A DNA stretch of 64,000 bases from an uncultured Draconibacterium sp. (GTDB lineage: Bacteria > Bacteroidota > Bacteroidia > Bacteroidales > Prolixibacteraceae). Positions 35,052 through 43,470 of the stretch are shown here, piece by piece. The stretch covers positions 186,001-250,000 of the forward strand of contig NZ_OY781365.1 in the NCBI RefSeq assembly GCF_963676815.1, written 5' to 3'. Numbering within the stretch: the first letter of the stretch is position 1; the number at the start of each line of letters is the position of its first letter. The notes beneath the pieces are model-generated. The model did no database searches, was not told the DNA's origin, and saw only the letters and a program-made list of their open reading frames with translations. The position numbers and the translations under genes were made by a program.

Positions 35052-35975
35052 TCATCTGGCCCAGCTATCAAGCTGCTCCAGGGTTACATTGAAGAATCTT
35101 TTGTCCTTGTTCAGTGAACGCATCGTCGTCATTTCTTCATCACTCAACTCAAAGTCGAAAATATTGATGTTCTCTTTGATGTGAACAGGATTTGTAGCTC
35201 CCGGAATTACAGAGAAACCCTCCTGAATATGCCACCGGAGTATAATCTGCACGATGCTTTTACCGTGTGCATCAGCAATTTTTTTAATTACCTGATCCGA
35301 CAACAGACCAGGATCTCCGTGACCCAACGGATACCAGCACTCGATGAATATATTGTAAGGTTTTACCCATTCCCGTATGTCGTTTCGCTGCGCATAGGGA
35401 TGACATTCGATTTGCAGCGCAACAGGTTTTATTTCCATGTTATCCACAATGGCATGGAAGCGTTCATTGCTGGCGTCAAAATTACTGATACCTAACGAGC
35501 GTACTTTGCCCGATGCAACTGCCTTTTCCATCTCTTTCCAGGCATTAATATAATCACCAATGGGCTGATGGATATAAAGCAGGTCGATGTAATCAGTTTG
35601 AAAGCGTTTCAGTATGGTGTCAATGGATGCGAGGGTTTTGCCATTCGCATAATCGGAAACCCATAATTTGCTTGTAATAAAGAATTCCTCACGCGGAATG
35701 CCGCTCTCCTTCATTGCTTCACCAACGGCTCCCTCAACACGATAAGCAGTGGCACAATCCACATGGCGGAAACCATTTCTAAAAGCTTCGAGACATGCTG
35801 CCTTCGCTGCTTCGTATGAGATGGCAAAAGTGCCAATCCCCAACTGGGGCATTTCTTTTCCGTTGTTCAGTTTTAAAGCCGGCACATATTCTTTTCCCTG
35901 TGCATTCGCATTATGAATGCCAACGAATAACAGAACTACTACCAAAAATTGAAATGTAATTTTTACTGTTTTCAT
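35052..35975 (-). CDS. Aldo/keto reductase with a signal peptide
   Basis: A 307-residue aldo/keto reductase. The catalytic tetrad is visible: Asp and Tyr in HVDCATAYRVEG, Lys in ITSKLWV and His in LLYIHQPIGD. The nicotinamide-binding IIPGATNPVHIKEN-like segment is present as VIPGATNPVHIKENINIFDFEL. Unusually, a clear signal peptide (VKITFQFLVVVLLFVGIHNANAQ) precedes the barrel. This puts a normally cytosolic NADPH enzyme outside the inner membrane, where that cofactor is scarce. The start cannot be moved past the signal without losing the family N terminus (LKLNNGKEMPQLGIGTF), but a cytosolic form from a later start is possible. Confidence 0.88.
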   Translation of the reverse strand: MKTVKITFQFLVVVLLFVGIHNANAQGKEYVPALKLNNGKEMPQLGIGTFAISYEAAKAACLEAFRNGFRHVDCATAYRVEGAVGEAMKESGIPREEFFITSKLWVSDYANGKTLASIDTILKRFQTDYIDLLYIHQPIGDYINAWKEMEKAVASGKVRSLGISNFDASNERFHAIVDNMEIKPVALQIECHPYAQRNDIREWVKPYNIFIECWYPLGHGDPGLLSDQVIKKIADAHGKSIVQIILRWHIQEGFSVIPGATNPVHIKENINIFDFELSDEEMTTMRSLNKDKRFFNVTLEQLDSWAR

Positions 35976-36005
35976 CGATATTTTCCATTTAATGATTATT
36001 GTTTT

Positions 36006-37058
36006 CTATAAATATTTTCCAAAGAATGAATTGAGTTTATCCATTGCCTGTTCAACATATTCAGGAACATAATAGGTTTGAATATGTGTAGCACCAGGTA
36101 TCACAAACAATTCTTTTTCTGTGGTTCCGGTAGCTTTCGCAAATGCCTCATCGGTCATATATTTTGTGTCCGCTTTACTTCCGGCCATCATCAGTAAAGG
36201 CTGGTTGATTAATTCGATGTTGTCTGTCGCATCCCAGGTCATTAAATCCATTAAACTGCTTGTTGTATATAGAAATGTTGAATTTGGATGGGCGTGGGTT
36301 CTGAAATAATACTCATATCCTTCGCGATACAAATCAGTTGTTGTTTTGGCGATTTCTTCATCCGTGATGCTTGCTACGCCCGAATAGAGGATTTTACCGC
36401 CTGCGGCTTCTAGTGCACGGGCATCCGAAGCTTGTTTCATGCGCTCCTGAATGGTGCTTAACAGTGTTTTTTGAAAGCCATTACGTCTTACTTCTCCCGA
36501 ATTAAACATACTCAAGGTAGCAACGGCTTTAATCCGCTTATCCGATTGAACTGTTTTTATTGTATAACCACCGCCGCCACAAATTCCTAAAGCCCCTAAG
36601 CGGACGGTATCAACACCTGCATATTGGGAAATAAAGTCAACCATACCGTGGATGTCCTCAACACGGTTTTGGGGCTTATCTGTATGCCGGGGTTCGCCGC
36701 CACTTGCTCCCTGATACGAAGCATCGGCAACAATTGCAATGTAACCCAATTCAGCCAAATGCTGTGCGTACAATCCCGAAACCTGCTCTTTTACACCTCC
36801 GTTTGGATGAGCCACTACCACAGCCGGATAATTTTTAGCGGGATCGAAATTTGCAGGCGTGTAAACGTTGGCTGCGATTTCGATGCCATTCAGACTATAA
36901 TTTACAGGATGGATATTTACCTCTCCTTTTAAATTTTCTGTTATGGCATCGCGGTAAACCAGACCGAAAGGATTTTCAATCTTGTTTTGACCTGATGCAA
37001 TAATGCTTGATGTCATTAGCATAATTGTAAAAATTTGATTTCTAATTTTACTTTTCAT
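36006..37058 (-). CDS. Exported alpha/beta hydrolase with Cys nucleophile (YcjY/DLH-like)
   Basis: A 350-residue hydrolase with signal peptide (IMLMTSSIIASGQ). The elbow is GICGGGGY, with Cys in the nucleophile place, as in dienelactone hydrolases. The substrate-loop segment VVVAHPNGGVKEQVSGLYAQHLAELGYIAIVADASYQGASGGEPRHTD resembles the YcjY family, with His in GATHIQTYYVP at the C-terminal end. It may open lactones or act on a reactive ester. Two genes on either side are AKR and hydrolase, suggesting successive steps on a related substrate. Confidence 0.85.
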   Translation of the reverse strand: MKSKIRNQIFTIMLMTSSIIASGQNKIENPFGLVYRDAITENLKGEVNIHPVNYSLNGIEIAANVYTPANFDPAKNYPAVVVAHPNGGVKEQVSGLYAQHLAELGYIAIVADASYQGASGGEPRHTDKPQNRVEDIHGMVDFISQYAGVDTVRLGALGICGGGGYTIKTVQSDKRIKAVATLSMFNSGEVRRNGFQKTLLSTIQERMKQASDARALEAAGGKILYSGVASITDEEIAKTTTDLYREGYEYYFRTHAHPNSTFLYTTSSLMDLMTWDATDNIELINQPLLMMAGSKADTKYMTDEAFAKATGTTEKELFVIPGATHIQTYYVPEYVEQAMDKLNSFFGKYL

Positions 37059-37079
37059 TCTTATTCTTCTTAATTGTTT

Positions 37080-38159
37080 TTATTCATCTGTATGCTTTTC
37101 CCAGAACTTCAGGGCAAGGTCTACCCATCCTTCAGCATCAGTCCCGGTTCCAAGGCCGAAGCCATGACCAGCATTTTCATATCTTCGATACTCAACATCA
37201 ACACCGGCATTTCTAAGATTCTGAACACGCCTTTCAACCGTGTTTACATTGGCAATCCAGTCGTTTGCTGCTACCGTAATAAATGCAGGAGAAAAATCAC
37301 CCGAGTAGCTTGATTGGCCGGTATAAGCAATAACGGCTGAAGCCGGTTTTGGAAGCTTATCTCCACCGTAAGCAGCAACTCCACTCAGAGCAATATCGCC
37401 TGCCATCCGGGCTCCGGCCGAACCTCCCCAAACCGAATAATCTTTTGTGTTCACTCCCAGGCTTTCTGCATTTCTAAAAATGTATGATATTGCCGCCGCC
37501 AAATCCTCGCTTGCTTTTTGCCCGCTGCCAAGCCGATAACGAATAACAAAAGCATTCAAACCTGATTCACTAATTCGTTTTGCTATTGGAAATCCTTCGT
37601 GCAACGACCCAACGTATGAAAAACCGCCTCCCGGACAAATAATGGCAAAAGGAGCACCCAGCTCACCTCTAAAAAAGAATAAACCCGTGTAATTCTTGTC
37701 AGACTCAAGTTGCTTTTGCGCATCGGTATAGAAATCATAAAAAATGGTATTGCCTTCATTTACATCATCAATCATGCGGTTTAGCGAACTAACTACATCC
37801 TTGGGATGCACATAACCATGATAAGGCATGAGCGAAGCGATATTACTTAATGGGGTATTGTAATAACCGGAGTTATTGTTGCGGGGTAAAAGCAACTCTC
37901 CAACGCCGCTGAATGCCTTATGATTTACAATATCACTAACTAAATCGTCAATTGTTAGATGCTCGTATGTTTTCACCTGAACTGAATTTTGTTCGGCTGG
38001 GATGAAAGTGTCCTCCTTAATATCAGTAATTGTGCAACTGAGATGAACGATAACCAAAAGCAGCGCAAAAGGATAATATCCGAAACCAGGAACAAATCTT
38101 TTCCGGTTATTCCTGTTTTTACAGGATTTCCTGCGTATATATTTAATATCTATCTCCAT
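37080..38159 (-). CDS. Alpha/beta hydrolase lipoprotein (esterase)
   Basis: A 359-residue esterase-type protein. The oxyanion segment AIICPGGGFSYV is near 175, the nucleophile is SVWGGSAGARMAG near 255, and the His lies in NAGHGFGLG near 335. The N terminus is unusual: about 30 basic residues come before a hydrophobic stretch ending in VHLSC, which reads as a lipobox. The ATG at 38159 is preferred; one at 38189 adds ten residues. It is related to the esterase at 32347-33258 and was perhaps duplicated. Confidence 0.82.
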   Translation of the reverse strand: MEIDIKYIRRKSCKNRNNRKRFVPGFGYYPFALLLVIVHLSCTITDIKEDTFIPAEQNSVQVKTYEHLTIDDLVSDIVNHKAFSGVGELLLPRNNNSGYYNTPLSNIASLMPYHGYVHPKDVVSSLNRMIDDVNEGNTIFYDFYTDAQKQLESDKNYTGLFFFRGELGAPFAIICPGGGFSYVGSLHEGFPIAKRISESGLNAFVIRYRLGSGQKASEDLAAAISYIFRNAESLGVNTKDYSVWGGSAGARMAGDIALSGVAAYGGDKLPKPASAVIAYTGQSSYSGDFSPAFITVAANDWIANVNTVERRVQNLRNAGVDVEYRRYENAGHGFGLGTGTDAEGWVDLALKFWEKHTDE

Positions 38160-38205
38160 CAATCTGATAACCTTTATATCAAAGCTCATTCTCTTCTATC
38201 GAAGT

Positions 38206-39057
38206 CTATATGGCGAGTTTTCTACTACCCATCCATTTGATCATTTCAGGATCGCGATGGTCGAAGAAACTGCTCGTTTTCATGTCCAGAGTTGCAATGG
38301 ATTCCATGTCTTTAAGACTTAATTCAAAATCAAACACATTGAAGTTCTCTGCCATTCTTTCCTTTCTCACCGATTTAGGAATAGCAACAACACCTCTTTG
38401 AGTCAACCAGCGAAGCACTACCTGTGCAATTGACTTATTGTACTTTTTGCCAATTCCAGCTAAAAGTTCATTGCTGAAAAGATTATTCCTTCCTTCAGCA
38501 AAAGGCCCCCATGATTCGATCTGGACACCGTTTTCAGTAAGGAACTTTTGTGTTTCAACTTGCTGATTAAAAGGATGTGTTTCAATCTGATTCACCATCG
38601 GAGCAATTTCATTGAAGGTAATCATATCCATCACTCTGTCCGGTTGAAAATTACTTACACCAATGGCTCTTACTTTTCCAGCCTTATAAAGCTCCTGCAT
38701 GGCTCTCCACGATCCATGCACATCGCCGTATGGCTGATGAATCAGGTATAAATCGAGGTAATCGAGTTGGAGTTTTTCGAGCGATTTTTCAAATGACAAT
38801 TTTGTGTTTTCGTAACCAGTATGCTGAACCCACAACTTCGATGTAACAAACATTTCCTTTCGCTCTACACCACTTTTTTTGATTGCATTCCCAACTGCAA
38901 TTTCATTCATATACGATGCTGCTGTATCAATTAAGCGGTAACCCGTTTCAATAGCATTCAAAACACTGGTTTCACATTCATCCTGATTTGCGATCTGAAA
39001 AACCCCAAATCCGAGAATCGGCATTTCTACGCCATTATTAAGTTTTACTGTTTTCAC
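38206..39057 (-). CDS. Cytosolic aldo/keto reductase
   Basis: A 283-residue AKR without a signal peptide. The tetrad appears as Asp and Tyr in LIDTAASYMNEIA, Lys in TSKLWVQ and His in LYLIHQPYGDVHGSW. The strand IPKSVRKERMAENFNVFDFEL binds NADPH. It is the cytosolic partner of the exported AKR at 35052-35975, whose barrel it resembles. It probably reduces an aldehyde or ketone. It lies 11 bases from the next gene, so it belongs to the same unit. Confidence 0.92.
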   Translation of the reverse strand: MKTVKLNNGVEMPILGFGVFQIANQDECETSVLNAIETGYRLIDTAASYMNEIAVGNAIKKSGVERKEMFVTSKLWVQHTGYENTKLSFEKSLEKLQLDYLDLYLIHQPYGDVHGSWRAMQELYKAGKVRAIGVSNFQPDRVMDMITFNEIAPMVNQIETHPFNQQVETQKFLTENGVQIESWGPFAEGRNNLFSNELLAGIGKKYNKSIAQVVLRWLTQRGVVAIPKSVRKERMAENFNVFDFELSLKDMESIATLDMKTSSFFDHRDPEMIKWMGSRKLAI

Positions 39058-39068
39058 TTTCTTAAGTA

Positions 39069-40202
39069 TTATTTATCCAAACCTTTTTCTATTAGCCACT
39101 CTTCCATGAGATCAGCTATCTGTATATTATTTAAATCTGAAAATGGGAAATGCGTGTTGCCCTTAATTCCAATTTCGGGCAGATGAACTACTGTCACATC
39201 CCCACCATGTTTATTTATGGTATCCCTCCATATTCTGGCCATTTCAAGACGAACCCGCCAACCGTCCGTTCCGGGATTTGGATCAGGACTTTCAGGAATG
39301 AAATCTCCATAGTAGATGATGATTGGTATCTTCGTGAGCTTCATAAAATCGTCCATAGAAATGGCGACCGGTTCAAGCGGTCCCGAAGAGCTTTCAAGTG
39401 CAGGAGGAACCTCTCCTTCAGGAAAAACAAAACCGCTTCCGGGTTCGTAGGAGACAACCGCTTTTATATTCTGATTTTTAATGGCAGTCAACCATCCCAT
39501 ACCGCCTGAATGCGAGTGAGTAAGCAAAATACCATCACCAATCTTATCAAACAGTGCAGAAACAGCACTTACATTCACATCATAATCGATAGGACCAATA
39601 TTGGGAACCATTTGTCTGAAATACTGATTGAGTGTTTCTTCATCCTGAGCGAACTGAACTCCGGGGAAAAAGTTGGGCCACTCTCCCACACGAAAAGTAT
39701 TAAACCAAAACTGTTCATCCGGAGTTGGAGTGATTGTACCTTCAGCCATACTTCGGGCTGCATTTCCCCTGCGTGGCTGATCTAATAAATACACGCTATA
39801 CTTTTTGCGCAAAAACAGGTTCTGAAATCCTTCTCTGCCATCTGGTGTAGTTTCAAAGGTTTTTGAGAACTGACCAATGCCATGCCACATTACCAACGGG
39901 TATTCGTGTGCTTCTGCCGGTATCTGATAAAACGTATATGCATGATCTCCATGAAAAGTCTGTCCTTCAGGTGTACGTGTAATGGTATTAAACGTACCGG
40001 GATTCTCTTTTACTGTTCCTCCAACGGCAAAACTTCCCTGATCCTTGATCAGCAACAAATCGTTATTTGTTGTTGTACAAGAAGAGAAGCTTATTACAAC
40101 TATAAACAGGAAATATAAATTCCATTTTTTTGCACGCTCAACTAAAGTGTCAGATGACTTCCTGACTGAATCTAAGTTGTTATAAGAATTTTCCATTTTC
40201 AT
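39069..40202 (-). CDS. Alpha/beta hydrolase lipoprotein
   Basis: A 377-residue esterase-like protein. After about 28 polar residues a hydrophobic run ends in ISFSSC, a lipobox. The nucleophile elbow is LLTHSHSGGMGW near 220, and a C-terminal His (HFPFSDLNN) may complete the triad. The long polar lead before the signal is odd but no later Met exists. Being first gene of the minus-strand unit, it is the one nearest the divergent AraC gene, with 152 bases between the starts. Confidence 0.8.
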   Translation of the reverse strand: MKMENSYNNLDSVRKSSDTLVERAKKWNLYFLFIVVISFSSCTTTNNDLLLIKDQGSFAVGGTVKENPGTFNTITRTPEGQTFHGDHAYTFYQIPAEAHEYPLVMWHGIGQFSKTFETTPDGREGFQNLFLRKKYSVYLLDQPRRGNAARSMAEGTITPTPDEQFWFNTFRVGEWPNFFPGVQFAQDEETLNQYFRQMVPNIGPIDYDVNVSAVSALFDKIGDGILLTHSHSGGMGWLTAIKNQNIKAVVSYEPGSGFVFPEGEVPPALESSSGPLEPVAISMDDFMKLTKIPIIIYYGDFIPESPDPNPGTDGWRVRLEMARIWRDTINKHGGDVTVVHLPEIGIKGNTHFPFSDLNNIQIADLMEEWLIEKGLDK

Positions 40203-40327
40203 TTTGTTAAAATTTCACATTACAAATGTAAGACGCTGTACTATAGTAATTTGTATAGAAATTACGGTATTGTGTACCATTTTTACTGAATTAGCGTGAA
40301 CGGGTTTTATTGCATGATGAGAATGCT

Positions 40328-40335
40328 TAAATTTG
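40328..40335 (+). promoter_or_regulatory. Possible -7 box for the AraC gene
   Basis: TAAATTTG lies 19 bases before the AraC ATG. The expected -33 position (40305-40308) reads TTTT, not TTTG, so the match is partial. The 152-base divergent gap (40203-40354) also has to hold the promoter of the minus-strand cluster and any AraC sites. Confidence 0.35.
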
Positions 40336-40354
40336 ATTTATTAAATAAGATGAA

Positions 40355-41251
40355 ATGGAAAAGATGAACAGATTTGAGACGGTAACTGAATACAATATTT
40401 TTAATAATCATGAGACCTTACATCCGCTGGTAAGTGTAATTGATTTCTCGAAAGCTGATCCACGCAGATTAATACGAACCTATTTTGGATTTTACTTAGT
40501 ATTACTCAAAGACGTGCATTGCGGAGATTTGAGGTATGGAAAAAATACTTACGACTACCAGGAAGGTACCTTAATATTTATTGCTCCGGGACAAATTCTG
40601 GATATGGAGCCAAGTGTTGAGTTGTATCAACCAAAAGGGCATGGCGTAATTTTTCACCCTGATTTAATAATGGGAACTGCTTTAGGACGCCATATTGACA
40701 AATATTCCTTTTTTGAATACAATACAAATGAAGCACTACATATTTCTGAACGCGAGCGTCAAATGGTAATGGACAGTTTTGGAAAGATTAAATATGAACT
40801 GGAACATGCCGTGGACAAACACAGTAAAGAATTAATTTCTGCAAATATTGAGTTATTATTGAAATACTGTGAACGTTTTTACGACCGTCAGTTTATTACA
40901 AGAGATAACGCTAATAAAGGAATTCTGGAAAAGTTCGAGTTATTGTTGAATAACTATTACGCGTCAGACAAACCACAGACATTAGGGTTACCATCAGTAG
41001 CCTACTTTGCAGATGAACTTCATCTATCGTCCAATTATTTTGGAGATCTGATGAAAAGAGAAACCGGAAAATCAGCTAAGGAATATGTTCAGATCAAAAT
41101 CATCGATATAGCAAAGCGCAAAATATTCGATACTGACAAAACAGCTCGTGAAATCGCACATGAATTAGGATTCAAGTACTCCCAACATTTTAGTCGTATG
41201 TTCAAGAATGAAACCGGTTATACCCCGAATGAGTATCGGAATTTGAATTAA
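40355..41251 (+). CDS. AraC family transcriptional regulator
   Basis: A 298-residue regulator. The N-terminal half is a cupin-like ligand domain (GTLIFIAPGQILDMEP). The C-terminal 100 residues hold two helix-turn-helices: SVAYFADELHLSSNYFGDLMKRETGKSAKEYV and TAREIAHELGFKYSQHFSRMFKNETGYTPNEYR. The arrangement is like the Bacteroidota AraC group linked to AKR and esterase genes. As the only regulator beside the exported-enzyme cluster and facing it across 152 bases, it probably controls that cluster. The inducer is unknown. Confidence 0.92.
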   Translation: MEKMNRFETVTEYNIFNNHETLHPLVSVIDFSKADPRRLIRTYFGFYLVLLKDVHCGDLRYGKNTYDYQEGTLIFIAPGQILDMEPSVELYQPKGHGVIFHPDLIMGTALGRHIDKYSFFEYNTNEALHISERERQMVMDSFGKIKYELEHAVDKHSKELISANIELLLKYCERFYDRQFITRDNANKGILEKFELLLNNYYASDKPQTLGLPSVAYFADELHLSSNYFGDLMKRETGKSAKEYVQIKIIDIAKRKIFDTDKTAREIAHELGFKYSQHFSRMFKNETGYTPNEYRNLN

Positions 41252-41859
41252 TCACGGTTTTCAGTTAAGTCTTATTAGGCACTCCAACTGAGATATTCAT
41301 TAAATTTCGTCAATTGTTTTGATAAGAAACTAAATTGCAAAGTTTTTTTGTGGATGAAGATTCAGTATCGTTATCTGAAATTCAGACATTACAAGGTTTA
41401 AAGACATAATACTATTTCGGGAAGGAAAACCATTAGAGTTTAGGTCAAAACTTCCTCATTTCATTTACAATCAAAACTATTTCTATCAGTACGAGTTGAA
41501 TAGGTAGACTTTATACTAGCCCATCAACCCCTCCAACAAAACACTTACATTTTCGAAAAACAAGCCCTACGGGTTTTCAAAAGCTTCCGACATAAAGCCA
41601 TTCATTCCAAAACCGGAAGAGTTAATTGCTGCCTGCACGCTGAGCCAATTTCAAAAAGACTTAACCTCGTATACTTCGGTTAAAACTTTTTGAAATCCCA
41701 CATCAACACTTCCGCCTTTTCCATTCATTATTTATTTCTTTTCCTTTTGAAAATTTTCCGAAAATGTTGAAGGAAGTGTTTACGGGGTTGAAGGAGAGCA
41801 CTCTCCCATTACGAAATATATACCGATCCCAAGAGACAGTAAAATAGGACAAACTGAAC
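41252..41859. other. 608-base gene-free segment with a long hairpin and inverted ends
   Basis: No gene is seen. At 41648-41696 an 11-bp stem (ATTTCAAAAAG / CTTTTTGAAAT) and an inner 6-bp stem (TTAACC / GGTTAA) surround TCGTATACTTC. Outer imperfect inverted repeats (CAACCCC, AAACACTT and CATTTTCG elements) lie near 41525-41560 and 41750-41790. AACACTTCC at 41705 and GGAAGTGTT at 41772 form another pair. This looks like a non-autonomous mobile unit or recombination site. Confidence 0.5.
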
Positions 41860-42522
41860 CTAGGATTTTTTGTTGTTTAAAGTCTCAATTGCCTCAACAA
41901 AATCCAATTTAATGAGTTCCCAATATTTACCTTTTAAGCAAATCGGTTCAAAATCATTATCAGCTGTTTCAAAATTGGTAAAGTTTCTGAATATTTCATC
42001 AGCATCATGTGAGTACGGATAACGCTCTTCATGCAACTGAATCATTTGAGGGATTGAATAGAAATCTAACAATTCATGTAGATCCCAAAAATCTTTTTTT
42101 CTGGCTCCACGACTCACAACATCGATCTTCATAGCTGTTATCTCGTCGAGTGTGGCAAGCCTTATATTGTCAATCAACAAAGCGGGACGAATAAAAGGAT
42201 CGGTATAATACAAATCGAGCTTAATACAATCTTCTGCTGAATTGCCAATAAAGTACGATTTCCCCATCGCAACCGGACCTTCACGAGAATCAACGTATTC
42301 GAAATTATTTTTAAGGTGCTTATCTATTACCTCAAAATCAATCTCGCCGTAAGGAGTTTCGGTGAACAAATCAATGTCAACAGATTCACGATGCCCTAAC
42401 TGCAAACTTAAGGCAGTACCTCCTACCAGACGAAAAGGAGTGAAAAGTTCTTCAGCCATCAACCACGACAAAATTAAGCGTAGCTGTGATTTTACAGTGT
42501 TGTATTTTAATTGGCTAATCAT
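41860..42522 (-). CDS. Nucleotidyltransferase toxin (AbiEii/AbiGii-like)
   Basis: A 220-residue nucleotidyltransferase-fold protein of the AbiEii type. The key motif is FRLVGGTALSLQLGHRESVDIDLFTE, with GG and DxD for NTP and metal binding, near residues 32-57. The later KLDLYYTD and the segment RLATLDEITAMKIDVVSRGARKKDFWDLHELL fit the family. Members are toxins of toxin-antitoxin or abortive-infection systems and can pyrimidylate tRNA. It is 4 bases downstream of an HTH protein gene on the same strand, the usual antitoxin-toxin order. Confidence 0.85.
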   Translation of the reverse strand: MISQLKYNTVKSQLRLILSWLMAEELFTPFRLVGGTALSLQLGHRESVDIDLFTETPYGEIDFEVIDKHLKNNFEYVDSREGPVAMGKSYFIGNSAEDCIKLDLYYTDPFIRPALLIDNIRLATLDEITAMKIDVVSRGARKKDFWDLHELLDFYSIPQMIQLHEERYPYSHDADEIFRNFTNFETADNDFEPICLKGKYWELIKLDFVEAIETLNNKKS

Positions 42523-42526
42523 TTAC

Positions 42527-43042
42527 TCACTGGAGAAATTTCTTGATATTGCTTTCCAATACTGAGGAACGTTTTGAGATGTGGGCTAAGATGGCTTGTA
42601 CTTCCTTTTTCCCATAAAAACGCATTATTTCTGTAATCTCCTGATCGTTTCCCCGCTCAAATATGCGTTTTATAACACTGATTTTGCTCTTTTCCCAGTT
42701 AATTGAATTTATATCAGTATCCCAGAATAAAACAGGTCGCAGAAGTTTTAAATTGGGCCGGTCATTCAGTGCTTGTTTTTTCTTTTGTTGCTCAATATCG
42801 TAATAAGCTTGTAATACAGCAAAAAAGCTTTCATCGATTCCTAAAGCATCACCCAGTCTTATTGATAGTGCCGGATTGATGCGACGTTTTCCTTTGGTAA
42901 TATCCCCTAAAAGTTGAGGATATTCTCCAATAGATAACGCAATACGCCGCTTGGGAAGTTTTCTTTTTTTTAACTCCCTTTCAAGGATAATCCCTGGATG
43001 TATCCCCTTTAAAAGCGCGATATTTTTTTCGATGGTGCTCAT
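42527..43042 (-). CDS. HTH antitoxin-like protein paired with nucleotidyltransferase toxin
   Basis: A 171-residue protein. Residues about 15-85 form an XRE/HigA-like helix-turn-helix (KGIHPGIILERELKKRKLPKRRIALSIGEYPQLLGDITKGKRRINPALSIRLGDALGI). The C-terminal 80 residues (PVLFWDTDINSINWEKSKISVIKRIFERGNDQEITEIMRFYG) match the DUF6922-type segment I associate with Bacteroidota toxin pairs. The ATG at 43042 is preferred over an upstream TTG at 43069. It probably represses its own operon at the palindrome 43063-43078. Confidence 0.8.
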   Translation of the reverse strand: MSTIEKNIALLKGIHPGIILERELKKRKLPKRRIALSIGEYPQLLGDITKGKRRINPALSIRLGDALGIDESFFAVLQAYYDIEQQKKKQALNDRPNLKLLRPVLFWDTDINSINWEKSKISVIKRIFERGNDQEITEIMRFYGKKEVQAILAHISKRSSVLESNIKKFLQ

Positions 43043-43062
43043 GATAATTACTTTTACAAATA

Positions 43063-43078
43063 TAAACAAATTTGTTTA
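43063..43078. promoter_or_regulatory. Perfect palindrome upstream of antitoxin gene
   Basis: TAAACAAATTTGTTTA is a perfect 16-bp palindrome. It ends 20 bases upstream of the antitoxin start and overlaps a TATATTTG -7-like box on the minus strand, so binding would block transcription. Confidence 0.6.
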
Positions 43079-43110
43079 CACATAAGATCATGAACTTTTA
43101 AAAATCCAGG

Positions 43111-43333
43111 TTACAATAATACCTCCATTGCTTCATCAACAAGCGAGTTATCAAGTTCTTTCAGGTAGGCCTGTGTAATTGTCAGATTTTGATGCCCCAT
43201 TGATTCGCTGATAATATCGGTAGAAATTCCTTTCTGCTTTAAACTGTTGGCATAACTATGCCGGGCAACATAGCTTGATACATTCTTTTCAATTTTACAC
43301 AATTTTGCAATTTCCTTCAACTTTTGGTTATAC
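43111..43333 (-). pseudogene. Tyrosine integrase, C-terminal remnant cut by IS21-family element
   Basis: The last 74 codons of a phage-type integrase. The recombinase motifs HxxR (SSYVARHSYANSLKQKG) and the GH...Y segment (SESMGHQNLTITQAYLKEL) are intact and include the catalytic Tyr. Upstream, the frame runs straight into the IS21-family end at 43334, so the first Arg motif and N-terminal domains are lost. On the far side of the IS, a short in-frame stretch (LQKYEQVKDKAG) may be more of it. No complete copy is in the window. It may once have moved a neighbouring element. Confidence 0.8.
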
Positions 43334-43470
43334 TGGAAACGCCAGTCAAATTGACCACCCCAGGCCAATTTAAATTGACCATCGACGCCGGAGCAAATTG
43401 ACCACCGACCATTTTCAACAAAAAAGAGAACGTTTTTCTTCTGTCAGATTACAACAAATTTACTGTTTTT

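Noticed and set aside
41648..41696. Integron attC site
   Set aside because: Hairpin geometry is suggestive, but there is no integron integrase nearby and no conserved core triplets could be identified.
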